A stretch of 64,000 nucleotides of DNA from Podarcis raffonei (taxonomy: Eukaryota > Chordata > Lepidosauria > Squamata > Lacertidae), in assembly GCF_027172205.1 (NCBI RefSeq), contig NC_070604.1, positions 67,721,023-67,785,022 of the forward strand. Direction: 5' to 3'. Made by a program: the position numbers and the translations under genes. The notes beneath the pieces were generated by a model. It made no database searches. It was given only the letters and a program-made list of their open reading frames with translations, and had not been told where the DNA came from. Below are positions 13,301 to 21,962 of this stretch, in pieces; position 1 is the first letter of the stretch; each line of letters begins with the position of its first letter.

Positions 13301-14989
13301 GTAGTCCAGCAACATCCAGAGGATGTCATGTTGCTTACCCCTGACTCAGCTGGATATTACCCACAGAACTGAGAGAGGAGAGAAGTGAGCGACACTTTTG
13401 CCACTTTGTCAGCTTTATGTATACCATATTTTTTGTCCTATAGGGTGCACCGGCCCATAGGACGCACCTCGGGTTTTTTTTTGGGGGGGGGAATGAATAA
13501 AAAAAAATTATTCCCCCCCCCATCCACGGCTGCCGCCCCAAGCCTTGCGCACACCTGCCCGAAGCACGGGGCACCCTCCAGAGGGCTCCCCGTGCTTCGG
13601 GCGACAGGCTGCTGCCCCAAGCCTCGCGCGCTTGGTGGGACCTCCTGCCGGGCGCGCAAGGCTTGCGGATAGCTTCCTGAAGCCTGGAGAGCGAGAGGGG
13701 TTGGTGCGCACCGATGCCTCTCGCTCTCCAGGCTTCAGCGAAAGCCTGCATTCGCCCCATAGGACGCACACACATTTCCCCTTCATTTCTGGAGGAGAAA
13801 AAGTGCGTCCTATGGGGCGAAAAATACGGTACTTTTCGATCAAGAGAAGAGGTTGGGCCGAGAAGAAAAGAAGAGAAGGAGAATCCCACTATCTTGCTCG
13901 CCACCCACCACTACATAGGCCTGTAATAGGGACATGGAGATGTTGTGAACCACCCTGTGATCTGCAGGTGAAGGGTGGTATACTAAATAAATAATCAATC
14001 AATCAATCAATCAAGGAGGCCCAGGCAGAAAAAGGGTATGGCACAAAGATGCACTCTGCCTGCCTGAAGCATAGTGGGTGCCTACATAATATATACTGTG
14101 CAAAGATTCGTCTCACTCCATCTATGGGGTCACCATAGGAGAAAGAGCTGTCCTGTTTCTGCTCCCCGCCCCAACCTGCCCCTTCGTCTCCGCCGGCGAC
14201 AGAAACTCTAGTATGTAAACAAGGCCACCCTGTAGCGATTGCCATTTCCTTCCTGGTACAAGTCTAAGGTGAGCACCAACAGCCATGGCTCAGTTCCAGG
14301 CCTTAAACCGCTCCGTTTCCAAGAGCCTCCCGCCCCCCCCCCAAAGCGCCTCGTCCCCACGCCCCCAACCAAGTGCCGGTCTCAGAGCGCCCACTGAACC
14401 AACAAACCCAACAGGCCCCAGGGCGGCTGCCACGGACGGAAGGCCCCTTCTTACCCGGGGCGGGCGGGCGGCTGCTGGGCTCCAGGCCGTAGCTGCTGTA
14501 GCCGCGCTGCGGGGAGAAGAGGCAGACGGCGCGGCCGCGGTAGGTGCAGTTGAAGAGGTAGCAGCGCAGCGCGGCGGGCGACTGCTGCGGCTGCTGCACG
14601 ACGGCCAGGGTGCATCGGGCTTCGGCGCAGCAGGCGTCCAGGCACTGCCTAGGCCCCGCCACCGAGCCCGGCGAGTCGAGGAAGGTGGCTCCCGCCGCGA
14701 TGGAGTCCTTGGTGCGGATGATGGTGTCGGGCCTGGCCGAGAAGAAGCCCGACGGCCCGCCGTTGCCCCCGCGGCAGCGGCCTGCTGCCACCTCCGCCAG
14801 CTCGTTGCCTCCGCCGCCGCCCGGGGGCTCCTGCTGCAGCAGCTGGCGGCGGAACTCCTCCAGCAGCGACTCGACCCCGGACCCCGCAGCCGGCGACCGG
14901 AGCTGCCCCGACGCCCACGCCGGCAGCGGCAAGAGCAGCAGCCAGAGGAAGAGAGGCAGGCCCGTCGGGCCGGGCACCTGCGCAGCCAT
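5123..14989 (-). CDS. LRP11: LDL receptor-related protein 11 (complete gene, 8 coding exons)
   Basis: Joining 14989-14455, 11773-11616, 10852-10711, 10204-10079, 9776-9573, 8619-8449, 8096-7995 and 5277-5123 gives 1593 nt, one frame of 530 residues plus stop, with GT-AG borders throughout. The product is a type I membrane protein: signal peptide about 1-27, MANSC domain about 70-170, PKD domain about 183-272, LDL-A repeat 280-318, Thr/Ser/Gln linker 321-388, Kunitz domain 391-441, transmembrane helix about 482-502 and a short tail ending [13 protein letters not shown]. Exons 1-5, 7 and 8 align clearly with human LRP11 (500 residues, recalled from memory); the extra length is mainly the Kunitz exon. 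The ATG at 14989 has a strong context (agccATGG) and directly precedes the signal peptide. LRP11 function is poorly defined. The MANSC-PKD-LDLA-Kunitz order resembles SPINT1 (HAI-1), a membrane protease inhibitor. Confidence 0.95.
5390..5690. repeat. Dispersed AT-rich repeat family, copy 1
   Basis: Shares an ordered series of motifs with 31400-31700: repeated cc(t)aatata blocks, then ggctggagaga/act gca, a run resembling ttcaaagaagtgtgaatttcaa, then ggctgcctt and tttgtatgttgctt. Both lie in non-coding DNA (here LRP11 intron 7). I cannot assign a superfamily. Confidence 0.5.
7344..7724 (-). mobile_element. tRNA-derived SINE (family 1), copy 1
   Basis: The element is in LRP11 intron 7, reversed relative to the window and therefore in the same sense as LRP11. 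Its 3' tail (TTTACTTT) is on the left and its degraded tRNA-like head on the right. Target duplications tcagactagcta (7332-7343) and tcagactaacta (7725-7736) differ at one base. The core, with toward-right motifs such as ttgcactctgacgtgctttc and aaactgctaggttggcagga, is shared with 26296-26660, 44339-44702 and 53149-53498. This is the most diverged of the four copies. Confidence 0.85.
7995..8096 (-). CDS. LRP11: LRP11 exon 7: juxtamembrane linker
   Basis: Residues 446-479, phase 1-1 (acceptor atttacag|ACTC, donor GCAG|gtaatt). [15 protein letters not shown] and HPVPEAG correspond to human DSSSSGKNRKEESY and HPAPETG. Low complexity and hydrophilic, ending just before the membrane helix. Confidence 0.88.
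8449..8619 (-). CDS. LRP11: LRP11 exon 6: Kunitz domain
   Basis: Residues 389-445, 171 nt, phase 1-1 (acceptor taatcgcag|AGCTG, donor CATG|gtaata). The six cysteines have exactly the Kunitz spacing C-x8-C-x15-C-x7-C-x12-C-x3-C (about residues 391, 400, 416, 424, 437, 441), and the hallmark FVYGGC and NNF are present. At the BPTI-numbered reactive site, P1 is Asn401 and P1' is Gly402 rather than Lys/Arg-Ala, so trypsin-type inhibition is doubtful. The frame is kept on both sides, arguing for a real coding exon. Human LRP11, from memory, joins the equivalents of exons 5 and 7 directly and has no such domain. Confidence 0.9.
9573..9776 (-). CDS. LRP11: LRP11 exon 5: extracellular linker
   Basis: Residues 321-388, a hydrophilic Thr/Ser/Gln/Lys-rich segment with no recognised fold. 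The phase 1-1 exon has acceptor ttattcag|TTAC and donor CCAG|gtataa. Its end, [11 protein letters not shown], aligns with human GPESQIIPVMP, which fixes the exon boundary although the middle has diverged. Probably a flexible stalk. Confidence 0.85.
10079..10204 (-). CDS. LRP11: LRP11 exon 4: LDL receptor class A domain
   Basis: Residues 279-320 in one phase 1-1 exon (acceptor gttacag|GATG, donor AAAT|gtgagt). Cysteines at about 280, 284, 291, 295, 296, 303, 309 and 318 include the six of a canonical LDL-A repeat plus two extra, as in human LRP11 ([14 protein letters not shown]). The calcium cage DGSDE is intact, so the repeat should fold. Confidence 0.95.
10333..10420. repeat. Tetranucleotide microsatellite (GTTA)n then (AAAT)n
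   Basis: About twelve uninterrupted GTTA units change into AAAT/AAAC units within LRP11 intron 3. Such purity implies recent slippage and probable length polymorphism. Confidence 0.95.
10711..10852 (-). CDS. LRP11: LRP11 exon 3: second half of PKD domain
   Basis: Residues 232-278. The acceptor is gggacag|GTACCA and the donor TTAG|gtgaga. [11 protein letters not shown] followed by [20 protein letters not shown] is almost unchanged from human and contains an NVS sequon. It enters in phase 0 and exits in phase 1, so exons 2 and 3 together form a phase 1-1 PKD module. Confidence 0.95.
11616..11773 (-). CDS. LRP11: LRP11 exon 2: first half of PKD domain
   Basis: Residues 179-231. The acceptor is tatttag|AAG and the donor ATGAAG|gtacct. 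The motifs [32 protein letters not shown] and GAPSVDMK are near-identical to human LRP11. PKD folds are Ig-like beta sandwiches thought to mediate protein contacts outside the cell. The exon enters in phase 1 and exits in phase 0. Confidence 0.95.
13022..13132. mobile_element. Palindromic MITE with 19-base perfect terminal inverted repeats
   Basis: GGTATTCAACTAAGTTTTA at 13022-13040 is perfectly inverted at 13114-13132. The inner sequence (gagtagacccactgaaat) is a recognisable squamate repeat motif. A related, more decayed copy follows at about 13135-13214. It lies in LRP11 intron 1. No clear target duplication is visible, so the superfamily is left open. Confidence 0.7.
13135..13214. repeat. 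Second, decayed copy related to the preceding MITE
   Basis: Reads ttgaactaaatcctacttgg, then gcagatccagtgaaatccaagg, then atttcaatgggtctcctcta, the same series as 13022-13132 with divergence. Confidence 0.5.
13227..13343. mobile_element. hAT-like palindromic MITE
   Basis: Begins CAGGGGTAGCCAA and ends TTGCTTACCCCTG, with 8-base flanks TCTTAGTT and ACTCAGCT that match at 5 of 8 positions. Its inner arms contain gggagttgtagtccagcaac. The same family, with variant termini, is at 57219-57356 and 58732-58868. Confidence 0.65.
13422..13831. mobile_element. CpG-rich MITE with nested hairpins
   Basis: The termini TACCATATTTTTTGTCC and GGGCGAAAAATACGGTA are imperfect inverted repeats extending about 30 bases through CCTATAGG-GCAC. 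Inside are two further inverted pairs: CCCGAAGCACGGGG/CCCCGTGCTTCGGG and CTGAAGCCTGGAGAGCGAG with its inverse, so the element can fold into a long structure. Poly-G and poly-A/C runs sit in the left arm. The open frames across it are by-products of high GC. It lies in LRP11 intron 1 about 620 bases from the exon 1 donor. Confidence 0.7.
13930..14012 (+). repeat. SINE/BovB-type 3' tail with (AATC)n
   Basis: gttgtgaaccaccctgtgatc followed by ctgcaggtgaagggtggtat and AAATAAATAATCAATC repeats has the form of the 3' tail shared by BovB LINEs and squamate SINEs. Only the tail is present. Confidence 0.5.
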
Positions 14990-15420
14990 GGCTCCGAGAG
15001 GGCCGCAGCGAGGCCGGCCAGGGAGAGAGCCGAGGGGACGCTGGGTGGGCAGGCGGAGAGCCCCGCCGCTACCAGAGCCGCCCAGGAGGCGGCGGCGGAG
15101 GGCGCCCCATGGTGGCCCCTCCCCGCGCCAGCCGGGGACGCGGAGGGAACAGGCCGGCTCCGATCAGCACCACCGAGCGCTGGACAGCTCCGAGGCGCAC
15201 TCTGGCGCCGCCTCCTCTGAGCTTCCGCCGGCGCGCGGCAGGCGGAGGGCAATCCGAGGAAAGCTCCGCCCAGCGACCGTCGATCCCGGCTCCCTCTTTC
15301 TCCGCTACGCCGTATGTTTCACGTCCGAAGGCGGGATTGTTTGGAGATGCGGATTTGCTTATGCGCGAGAGCCCGCCGGGTATAAACGGCAAGTGGGATT
15401 GGCTGCTCTCGAATCATGCG
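14290..15420 (-). promoter_or_regulatory. LRP11: CpG island and promoter region of LRP11
   Basis: Very high GC and dense CpG cover exon 1 and about 400 bases upstream of the ATG, in contrast to AT-rich flanks. A minus-strand CCAAT box (attggc on the plus strand, near 15397) lies about 400 bases upstream. No strong TATA element is placed. This is a housekeeping-style CpG promoter; the start site cannot be read from sequence. Confidence 0.7.
14455..14989 (-). CDS. LRP11: LRP11 exon 1: signal peptide and MANSC domain
   Basis: Encodes residues 1-178 plus one base. It begins [20 protein letters not shown], a typical signal peptide. [15 protein letters not shown] and then [17 protein letters not shown] match human LRP11 closely. 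The MANSC cysteines are visible (RC, QC, ACC, RC, RC, NC, VC), with an N-glycosylation sequon at NCT. The donor is CCGG|gtaag at 14454. The exon is very GC-rich and lies in the CpG island, as in mammals. Confidence 0.95.
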
Positions 15421-15549
15421 CTTTGGTGCTTAATCTGCCCGGTTCCAAATGGATCGCTGGCTTTGTGCACGCAACAAGCTGGCATGCTTCCAAAGGAGAA
15501 CAAACTGAGTCTCCAAAAACCTTCCAAAACTGCATTAAGCGGTATTTGA

Positions 15550-16410
15550 TTTATTAATTTTTTGTTTAACGAACCTTGCATCCACAGATGCTAAGGGTAG
15601 TACAGAACACAATGTAAACATAGGACAGAACACCTATAAACACCTCTTGCAACAAATGGAGTCAATGGGCTCGTGGGCGTAGCTAGGATTTTTGTTAGGG
15701 GGCAGGACTTTGTTAAGGGGGGGCAGAACCAACGTGATTGGTCAGTTAGTTAAGTATTTCTATTGTTTTACTTGATCTGGGTGGGGTGGGCAGCTGCTCC
15801 CCTCTGTCCCTCCTTGGCTTTAAGTATAGGAAGAAATTCCTCACTACATAATTAATTCACCGCCAGCTGTCTTAATACTCGCCCTATGTTGTACTCCTGG
15901 TCATTTGTAACTGAGGATGAGATAGTTAGAGTTATGGGACTCAAGTCTGCAAGCAGGATCCCTAGGTAAGAGAGAATGGAAATGCCAGTGGTCCATCCTC
16001 TACAAACCATTTTGACTATCCAAAATGCCTGTGCATTGATAGAATGGATGGCCTTATTCATTCACTCTGCATGAAGAGTTAACTCCTTTTATAATGTCTA
16101 TTATTGTCAATTGGCATTAAAAAAATTAAACTTTTATCCGAGTTAGTCCATGCTTCTCTTAGAATAGGGAAAACAGCATCTGAATTTATACATGTGATAG
16201 AAGTTTATTAGACTAAACAAGCACCCCAGATGAAGCAATTTTAAAACATTTCTGAATGATACAGAGCAATAAACCTCTGAAGGTAGCCATCACTGCTTCT
16301 TTCCTTTCATGCATCTCTTCCATTTAGTTCAAAATAATCTATCAAGAAGCCAAATGCCCATCTTGCACTTTCCCCCCTGCAGTACTTGACAATGGTAACA
16401 GCAAAGAACA
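15550..16410. other. Intergenic, one MITE remnant
   Basis: Contains a degraded element at about 15669-15820, beginning gggcgtagctagga and ending ccttggcttt, with resemblance to the CCGTAGCTAGG-ended MITE at 25811-26066. Nothing else is recognisable. Confidence 0.45.
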
Positions 16411-16414
16411 CAGA

Positions 16415-16925
16415 GAAGATCTTCTTCTTTAGCAGTCACTCATAGCCAAGTAAGATTGTCTTCTGTGAACACAGTCTTAACAGTGAGTCTGTAAGTGACT
16501 GTGGAGGCCAATTCTGGATCCACATGTCCTTCTACAGGGGGGACATAGGTTTCTGGGAGGGAGTTGATCATGGTGAGGGTTTGCCAAATGTGCTTGTTTC
16601 TTCTTTAAGCCCTGAGTTTGTGCTGCTTTAAAGTCCATGACACCTTTGGTAAAGGTTGTTCTCCAATTGGAGCCCTTGCAGGCCAGTATTTCCCAGTTAT
16701 CAGTGCTTATACTACATTTTTAAAGATTTGCCTTGAGAGCATCTTTAAACCTCTTTTGTTGTCCACCAGTATTTCACTTTCCATTCTTAAGTTGGGAATA
16801 GAGTAGTTGCTTTGGAAGACGATATAATCAGGCATCTGAACACCATGACCAGTCCAATGAAGTTGATGCTGAAGAATCATCCTAGTGTTTATTGGTTTGG
16901 TATCCAATAGTTTGTTCACAGGCTG
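16415..16925 (-). mobile_element. Decayed non-LTR (LINE) fragment
   Basis: On the minus strand a frame over 16707-16928 reads QHQLHWTGHGVQMPD and later NKRGLKMLSRQ, resembling the HLRWTGHVVRMPD...QKKRFKDTLK segment found after the reverse transcriptase domain in several LINE clades. The clade cannot be fixed from this short, broken piece. Confidence 0.45.
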
Positions 16926-17605
16926 CAATAAAATAAGATAACAGAGAGTTAGATGCTGGGATGCTTTTACTATGTAAATGCTTTATGTACCTATGAATGA
17001 GTGCTCTTGGTAGATTGGTAGACTAACAAGATCCCCTTTTCCTTGCCACCTATAGCATCCTTTCCTGACTTGGCATTCAATGCATGGAAGTCAGGGTGGG
17101 GATAGAAGTTGCCCTGCTTTGAAGATGTGAGTGCCCAAGAGGCTTGCAACCCATCTATTGGGTTGCAGCCTTTTTCTTTCAGACAAGCATGGGAGCAGGG
17201 GTGTACCTAGGGGTTGGCCAGGTGAGGCCCCACCGAGGGAGCAGGCGCAGTGGGTGCAAAAATCGTTCCTCTCCATTCTGGCTTGGAGTGTCTAGGAGCC
17301 TGCCTGCCTGTCCATGCACTCAGACAGATAGACCAATGGAGGAGGAGGAGGGGAGGTATAGCAGAGCAGACCTGACCCTGATGGCTGTAGAGGGTCATTG
17401 GCAGAGAGTGAAAGGCAATGAAAAGCAAACTTTTTGAGTTTCTGGTCCATGGTCTCTCTTGGCTTTGGAGGTGCTGATACAGCTCCTTCCCAAGGGTGCA
17501 AGGGAGCCTAGGTACCTTCCTAGGTACCTTCTTAGCCTCTGCATGGAAGATGGTGTTCTTTTTTCAATGCTGTTGTTGTAACAGCTTTCTTGGACTCTGT
17601 GTGTG

Positions 17606-17607
<2 letters not shown>

Positions 17608-17655
<48 letters not shown>
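17608..17655. repeat. (GA)n microsatellite
   Basis: About 24 uninterrupted GA units preceded by gtgtgtat. Confidence 0.95.
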
Positions 17656-17658
<3 letters not shown>

Positions 17659-18404
17659 TCAGACTTTGTGCGTTCTGAGTGATTTCTGAGTTAGGGGCAG
17701 AGTAGGGCTTGATCTGATCAACAAAATAATATTTGAAAATTCTTGGAAATTCATTTCCTGATTAAACTAGCACTCCAAAACCCCTTAATACCCAATTCTG
17801 CCAGGCTAACTCGGTCTCCTAATGGTGGTTGCCTGAGAGTTTTCACATCTGAGACGGTGACATCACAAATGGTTAGAGAAGGGGCTAAGTTTTCCTAACT
17901 GTGAATATGTATGTAATTATGCACAATCAGATGGACTTCTATAAAGAGAGTAATTTTAGGTTTTCTTCAGAAGGTGGCAGCAGCTTACTACTTATTACAA
18001 CAGACGTCTTGGGTGTGGGTTATTAAGATATCTGTCCCATCTTTCTGTATTAATTGTTGACTGATATTGTAGAATGAATAAAACATATACATAAACCAGA
18101 TTGCTTATCAGCTCAGTGGTTAGGTAAATTATTCATTGTCTGGCTCAAAATTCAGTTTTTTCAGAGGGATGTTAAAAGGGAATGAGAATGTAGAGCAAAC
18201 TGCTGTTAATGTAATCTGTATAGAAATTCTCAAAAATCCTAGTTATGATTCATTAGGCTGCTGGCTTGAGCACTCTGTAAAAATGTTGCTGTTATAATCT
18301 AACTTCCACCTCCATCACTGGAATGTGCTCAGATTTATAATACAAATTGTAGGAGGAATTCTTTCTAACATGGCAGATTCCTATGACACAGATAAGAAGT
18401 TGTA

Positions 18405-18505
18405 TATAGGCAATCCTTGTTTTGCGTGAGGGTTGTGTTCAGGACCCCCGTTTGTGTTGGCGGAGCACACATAAGCCCGCCCCGCCCCTTTTTGTGACAT
18501 CTTTA
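18405..18505. repeat. Tigger/mariner-like terminal fragment
   Basis: ggcaatccttgttttgcgtg, then agggttgtgttcaggacccc and cgtttgtgttggcggagc, resembles the terminal region of Tigger-type elements (CAGTCCCTCG...GGTTCCGTTCC). The other end is not visible. Confidence 0.35.
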
Positions 18506-19260
18506 TGAGATTTTGTGGCTACTTCCAGATTCATTGCTGCGCATTCCTGCATTATTGTGCATCATTCCGACACGCCTAAATCAGTTGTTCTACTTCAGAG
18601 CTACAGTAGAATAGTATCAAAGTGTGTGTGTTCAGTTACAAGTTATACAGGCCCTTTTGATGAAACAAACCACGGCAACTCAGTTTAACAAAACCATGTA
18701 ACCAGAATTGCTGTGTTCTAGCCTGATTAGACCAATGCAACTTTTTAAAAATTAATCGTTTGGTATCCAGATCATACACTCTTACTAAATACTATGGCCA
18801 GACTATGCATTTGGTATAACAGGAAAATTACAGGGTTTTTAGATAAGTGACTTTAATCTCATAAGCTCCTGTGCAAATGCAGGAATCACTGTAGCTTTCT
18901 TCTCCTACATATTAACTGACAGTGTGATACAAATACAGAAAACAAGACATGTTGTGTTAGAAAGCACCGAGTAGTTCAGCCTGGATTATCTACACAGGCA
19001 CAAATCTGGAGATTGTGCATTAGATTTGTGGCAATGTACAGCCAAGCAAGGAGTGGTCTGTATAGGGTCACTCATTAATCTATTTTACATTTGCTACACC
19101 TTGATGGGATTCAGCTTACAAATTGCTGCATCCAACATCTGATTCAAGTTAAGAAAGGTGTTGGCACCTGGGTATCTCATGGAGGACCCAGAACCTTTGC
19201 TGCTTCCCCTTCTTGCTAAGTCAGACTCCTCAGAGTAAATTAGTCAGGTTGAATCTCAAC

Positions 19261-19345
19261 CAGGGTTGGGGAACCTGCAGCCCTTTGGATGTTGCTGGAC
19301 TCTAGCTCCCATCATCCTGCACCATTTAGAGCATCTGGGGCTCTA
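19261..19345. repeat. Half copy of palindromic hAT-like MITE
   Basis: CAGGGTTGGGGAACCTGCAG followed by gatgttgctggactctagct and cccatcatcctg matches the left half of the palindromic family with complete copies elsewhere in the window; the right half is lost. Confidence 0.55.
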
Positions 19346-19439
19346 AATTGCATGGAATGGGAAAAGCTAGAAGCTTGTAGCAGAGGATTGTTCCTCTTTC
19401 AGTTTCCACTTCTTCTCTTCAACCCTGTGTGCCCTTGTT

Positions 19440-21353
19440 TTTTTTTAAAAGATATTTATTGAGATTTTCCACCTTAATACATTAAAAAATCAAAAAAGAA
19501 AAAACAAAAAAGTTAAAAACACATAAAGTTTACAATCCGTATTTTCAATAACATATTTCCCTGACTTCCCCACACCTCCCCTTCTTATATTACAATTCAA
19601 ATTGTTAGTTCAACAAGTTCTTATCCCCAATTTTTGACCTTTTTATATTTAATTCATTTTAGAAAAACCAATTTTAACTTATAAACATCAATATTTGTAC
19701 ATCAGTGCTCATTCTTAAAACTTTTTTCTAAAGTCGACCCAAATTCCCTTCCACGAATTCCCCAATTTTCATACTAATAACAAAACAAAATAAAAAAAAC
19801 AGATTATAATTGTACACCCTTTGGATTCCCAAACCCCACCCCCCCTTTCCCGGTTTCGATCCCCAACAAATGTCCATCAGTCTTAGTCTACTATCAGCCT
19901 GGAGACCTCACGTCCAAGGCTCTTAATTCTCTCTCAATTCCTCTCTGCCGGTTTTTTGGGTAGTCCTTAGTATTAAACACCAGATCTCGGAGAAGCTCTG
20001 TCCCAATAGGGTCCATGTTTCTTCCAGCCAGACCTCCATACTTAAAAGTGGAGCCCGAATCTTGCTTCTTACTCCTTTTAAGTCCAAATGTCCCGAAAGC
20101 TCCAACTTCCACCTTAATCAAATTTGTAATCCATAGGTCTTCAGATCTCCACATAAGGAGATCTCTCCATTCTTCAATCTCCAATTCAGACCAGATTTTC
20201 ATCATCCAGTACTTATTTTCCTTTGTAACCATCATGTCAGGTGTCTGGCTCTCCTTTGTCATCTGCAACATTACATCTCCTCCTTCCTTTTCCTCAGAAA
20301 CAACATATATCTCTTTCTCCACACTCTCAAATCTCTCAAGTTTCTCTTCTTGTCCAGCTGCATGAACTTCCTGAGTCAAATCCTTATCAAATTCAATGAA
20401 TTTGTTTACTGTTAAGTCCAGAGTTGCAACATTGGTAGCCAAAACATCAATTTGGCCTTGTAACTTTCCCAAGAGAAGAAAAACTCTGTCCAATTTAGCT
20501 TGAATTTTTCGTCCTTCAGCCATTCTTGTAATGTCCCAAAACCCCCTCTAGAGGGATTTTGGTTACTTAATCTTCCTTCCAGTTCAAATCCAAAAATCAA
20601 GTTAGTTTGTATCAGTTCTTCCTTGTTTTCAACAAAACATAACCAAATTGTAACAAATATATCCAGCAGAGACAGCAGAAACAAAGTTCTCTTTTTCCTT
20701 CTTGACAGCTAATTTGACAGCTGTCAAACTCTTCTGTATCTCCTCAACAGGCTCTCTCGTGGATCATTCCCAGGTCCGGGGGGGTGGCACTTCAGCTCTC
20801 AAAATTAGCTCTTATCCTCCAGTAAAATTACTTATACTGCCAAATCGTGAAATTAATGTCTTTTACCCAATAAAGAAGAAGAAGTTCTCTCGACCTTAGT
20901 TAACTAGTCTTTGCTTTAAATTATTTACAAGACGGGGAGATGGACTTCCTGTTTGCGCCTTCCCCGATCGTGCCTAATTCAAAAAAATTTTTTCTTTGCA
21001 AATCCAATTTCCATACTACTCACGGGTTGTTGCTTTTAAAGTCCAATTGTTCACAAGAAGAAGTCAGCACTCTCTGACCATGGCACGCGGCTTCACTCCG
21101 CAGGAGAAGCAGTCGACTCACAGCACCGCGCCGCTCGCCCCATCCCCCGTTCCAAAGCCTTTAAAAAGGCTCCTTTGCGGGTTGGGGGGCGCAAATTGTG
21201 CCCGCCGAGTCACCAGGTTCACAGGCTTCAGCGCCTGTGATTTCTGAGGGTCCCCGCGTCGCCGCAGTGGCAAGACCCAAATCCTGCGGAGCCGATTCCC
21301 TCCGTAGCTTGGAGGGAATCCGCCATTAGTCGATGGCGCTAACCCGGAAGTCC
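19440..21353 (-). mobile_element. Full-length L1-like non-autonomous (half-LINE) retrotransposon
   Basis: The element reads on the minus strand. The 5' end (ggggacttccgggttagcgc) is at 21353, followed by a GC-rich 5' UTR of about 830 bases, one ORF at 20523-19894, a 3' UTR of about 450 bases, AATAAA (19459-19464 region) and a short poly(A) at 19440. Perfect 17-base target duplications CCCTGTGTGCCCTTGTT flank it at 19423-19439 and 21354-21370, which marks a complete and fairly recent insertion. No reverse transcriptase follows the ORF, so it would depend on an L1-type machinery, like mammalian HAL1 half-LINEs. The L1 assignment is inferred from the poly(A), the target duplication length and the ORF layout. 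Confidence 0.75.
19894..20523 (-). CDS. Short ORF of the half-LINE (ORF1-like, 209 residues)
   Basis: An uninterrupted 209-codon frame starting MAEGRKIQAKLDRVFLLLGK. The first 100 residues have hydrophobic/charged spacing suggesting a coiled coil, as in L1 ORF1 proteins. The second half is Trp- and Lys-rich (KIWSELEIEEWRDLLMW, FGLKRSKKQ) and ends DVRSPG. I do not recognise a canonical L1 RRM or C-terminal domain, so the ORF1 label is by position only. It overlaps no host gene. Confidence 0.6.
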   Translation of the reverse strand: MAEGRKIQAKLDRVFLLLGKLQGQIDVLATNVATLDLTVNKFIEFDKDLTQEVHAAGQEEKLERFESVEKEIYVVSEEKEGGDVMLQMTKESQTPDMMVTKENKYWMMKIWSELEIEEWRDLLMWRSEDLWITNLIKVEVGAFGTFGLKRSKKQDSGSTFKYGGLAGRNMDPIGTELLRDLVFNTKDYPKNRQRGIERELRALDVRSPG

Positions 21354-21492
21354 CCCTGTGTGCCCTTGTTAGGTCTGGGTGGTGTTGAAATCAAGAAAAT
21401 TCACTACTATTAGCTTCAGACTTAAGAGATGTCTGGCAAGCTCAGAGATGCTAAGAACAGTTATACATGTAGGTAGTAAGTTAGCAGAAAGG

Positions 21493-21532
21493 ATTCATTC
21501 ACTTTGGGGTTTGAACCCCAAAGTGGATGAAT
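21493..21532. repeat. Short near-perfect hairpin
   Basis: Arms of 19 bases (ATTCATTCACTTTGGGGTT and AACCCCAAAGTGGATGAAT) with one mismatch are separated by two bases. It stands alone in intergenic DNA with no visible terminal or target features. Confidence 0.85.
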
Positions 21533-21879
21533 CTCATTAAATCTATTTTTTAAAAAGCTGCACAGTACAGCTCTGCTGAGGTTTTAAAAACAACAGGCAG
21601 GAAAAAACCCCTCCTAATTTGTCTTCAAAATATTGCAAGCTAATTTGAATATAAATCAACACAAAAACAACATCTCCCTAACCTTCAGCAGTTATAGCAG
21701 AAGTCTCCTCTTCAGATTTAGATAATTGCTTCACAAATAGCAATAAGCGGTCACAGGTGCATGACATTCATTTATATAAAATATTGTCAATTAAGTGTTT
21801 TTTTATATCAGTCTGGATTATTTCTAAGGCTGTCTCTGGCCTTGAGTGCAAGTGGCACACACACAATCAGATTCTTTCT

Positions 21880-21962
21880 CTCTCTCTCTCCCTCTCCCTC
21901 TCTCTCTCTCTTTCTCTCCCTCCCTCCCCCCTCTCCCTCCCTCCCTCTCTCCCCCCTCCCCT
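21880..21962. repeat. Polypyrimidine (CT/CCCT)n tract
   Basis: An 80-base pyrimidine-only plus strand of CT, CCCT and CCCCT units. Mirror-symmetric parts could form triplex DNA. Confidence 0.9.

Noticed and set aside
13335-13994. Frames of 111-189 codons on both strands
   Set aside because: They run across a palindromic GC-rich MITE; the mirrored products (RPIGRT in both directions) reflect the inverted repeats.
14285-15557. Long overlapping open frames (311 and 315 codons on plus, 320 on minus)
   Set aside because: They lie in the LRP11 CpG island; Ala/Arg/Pro/Gly-rich products come from high GC and lack of stops. Only the minus-strand frame from 14989 has homology.
20015-20365. 116-codon plus-strand frame
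   Set aside because: Antisense shadow of the half-LINE ORF.
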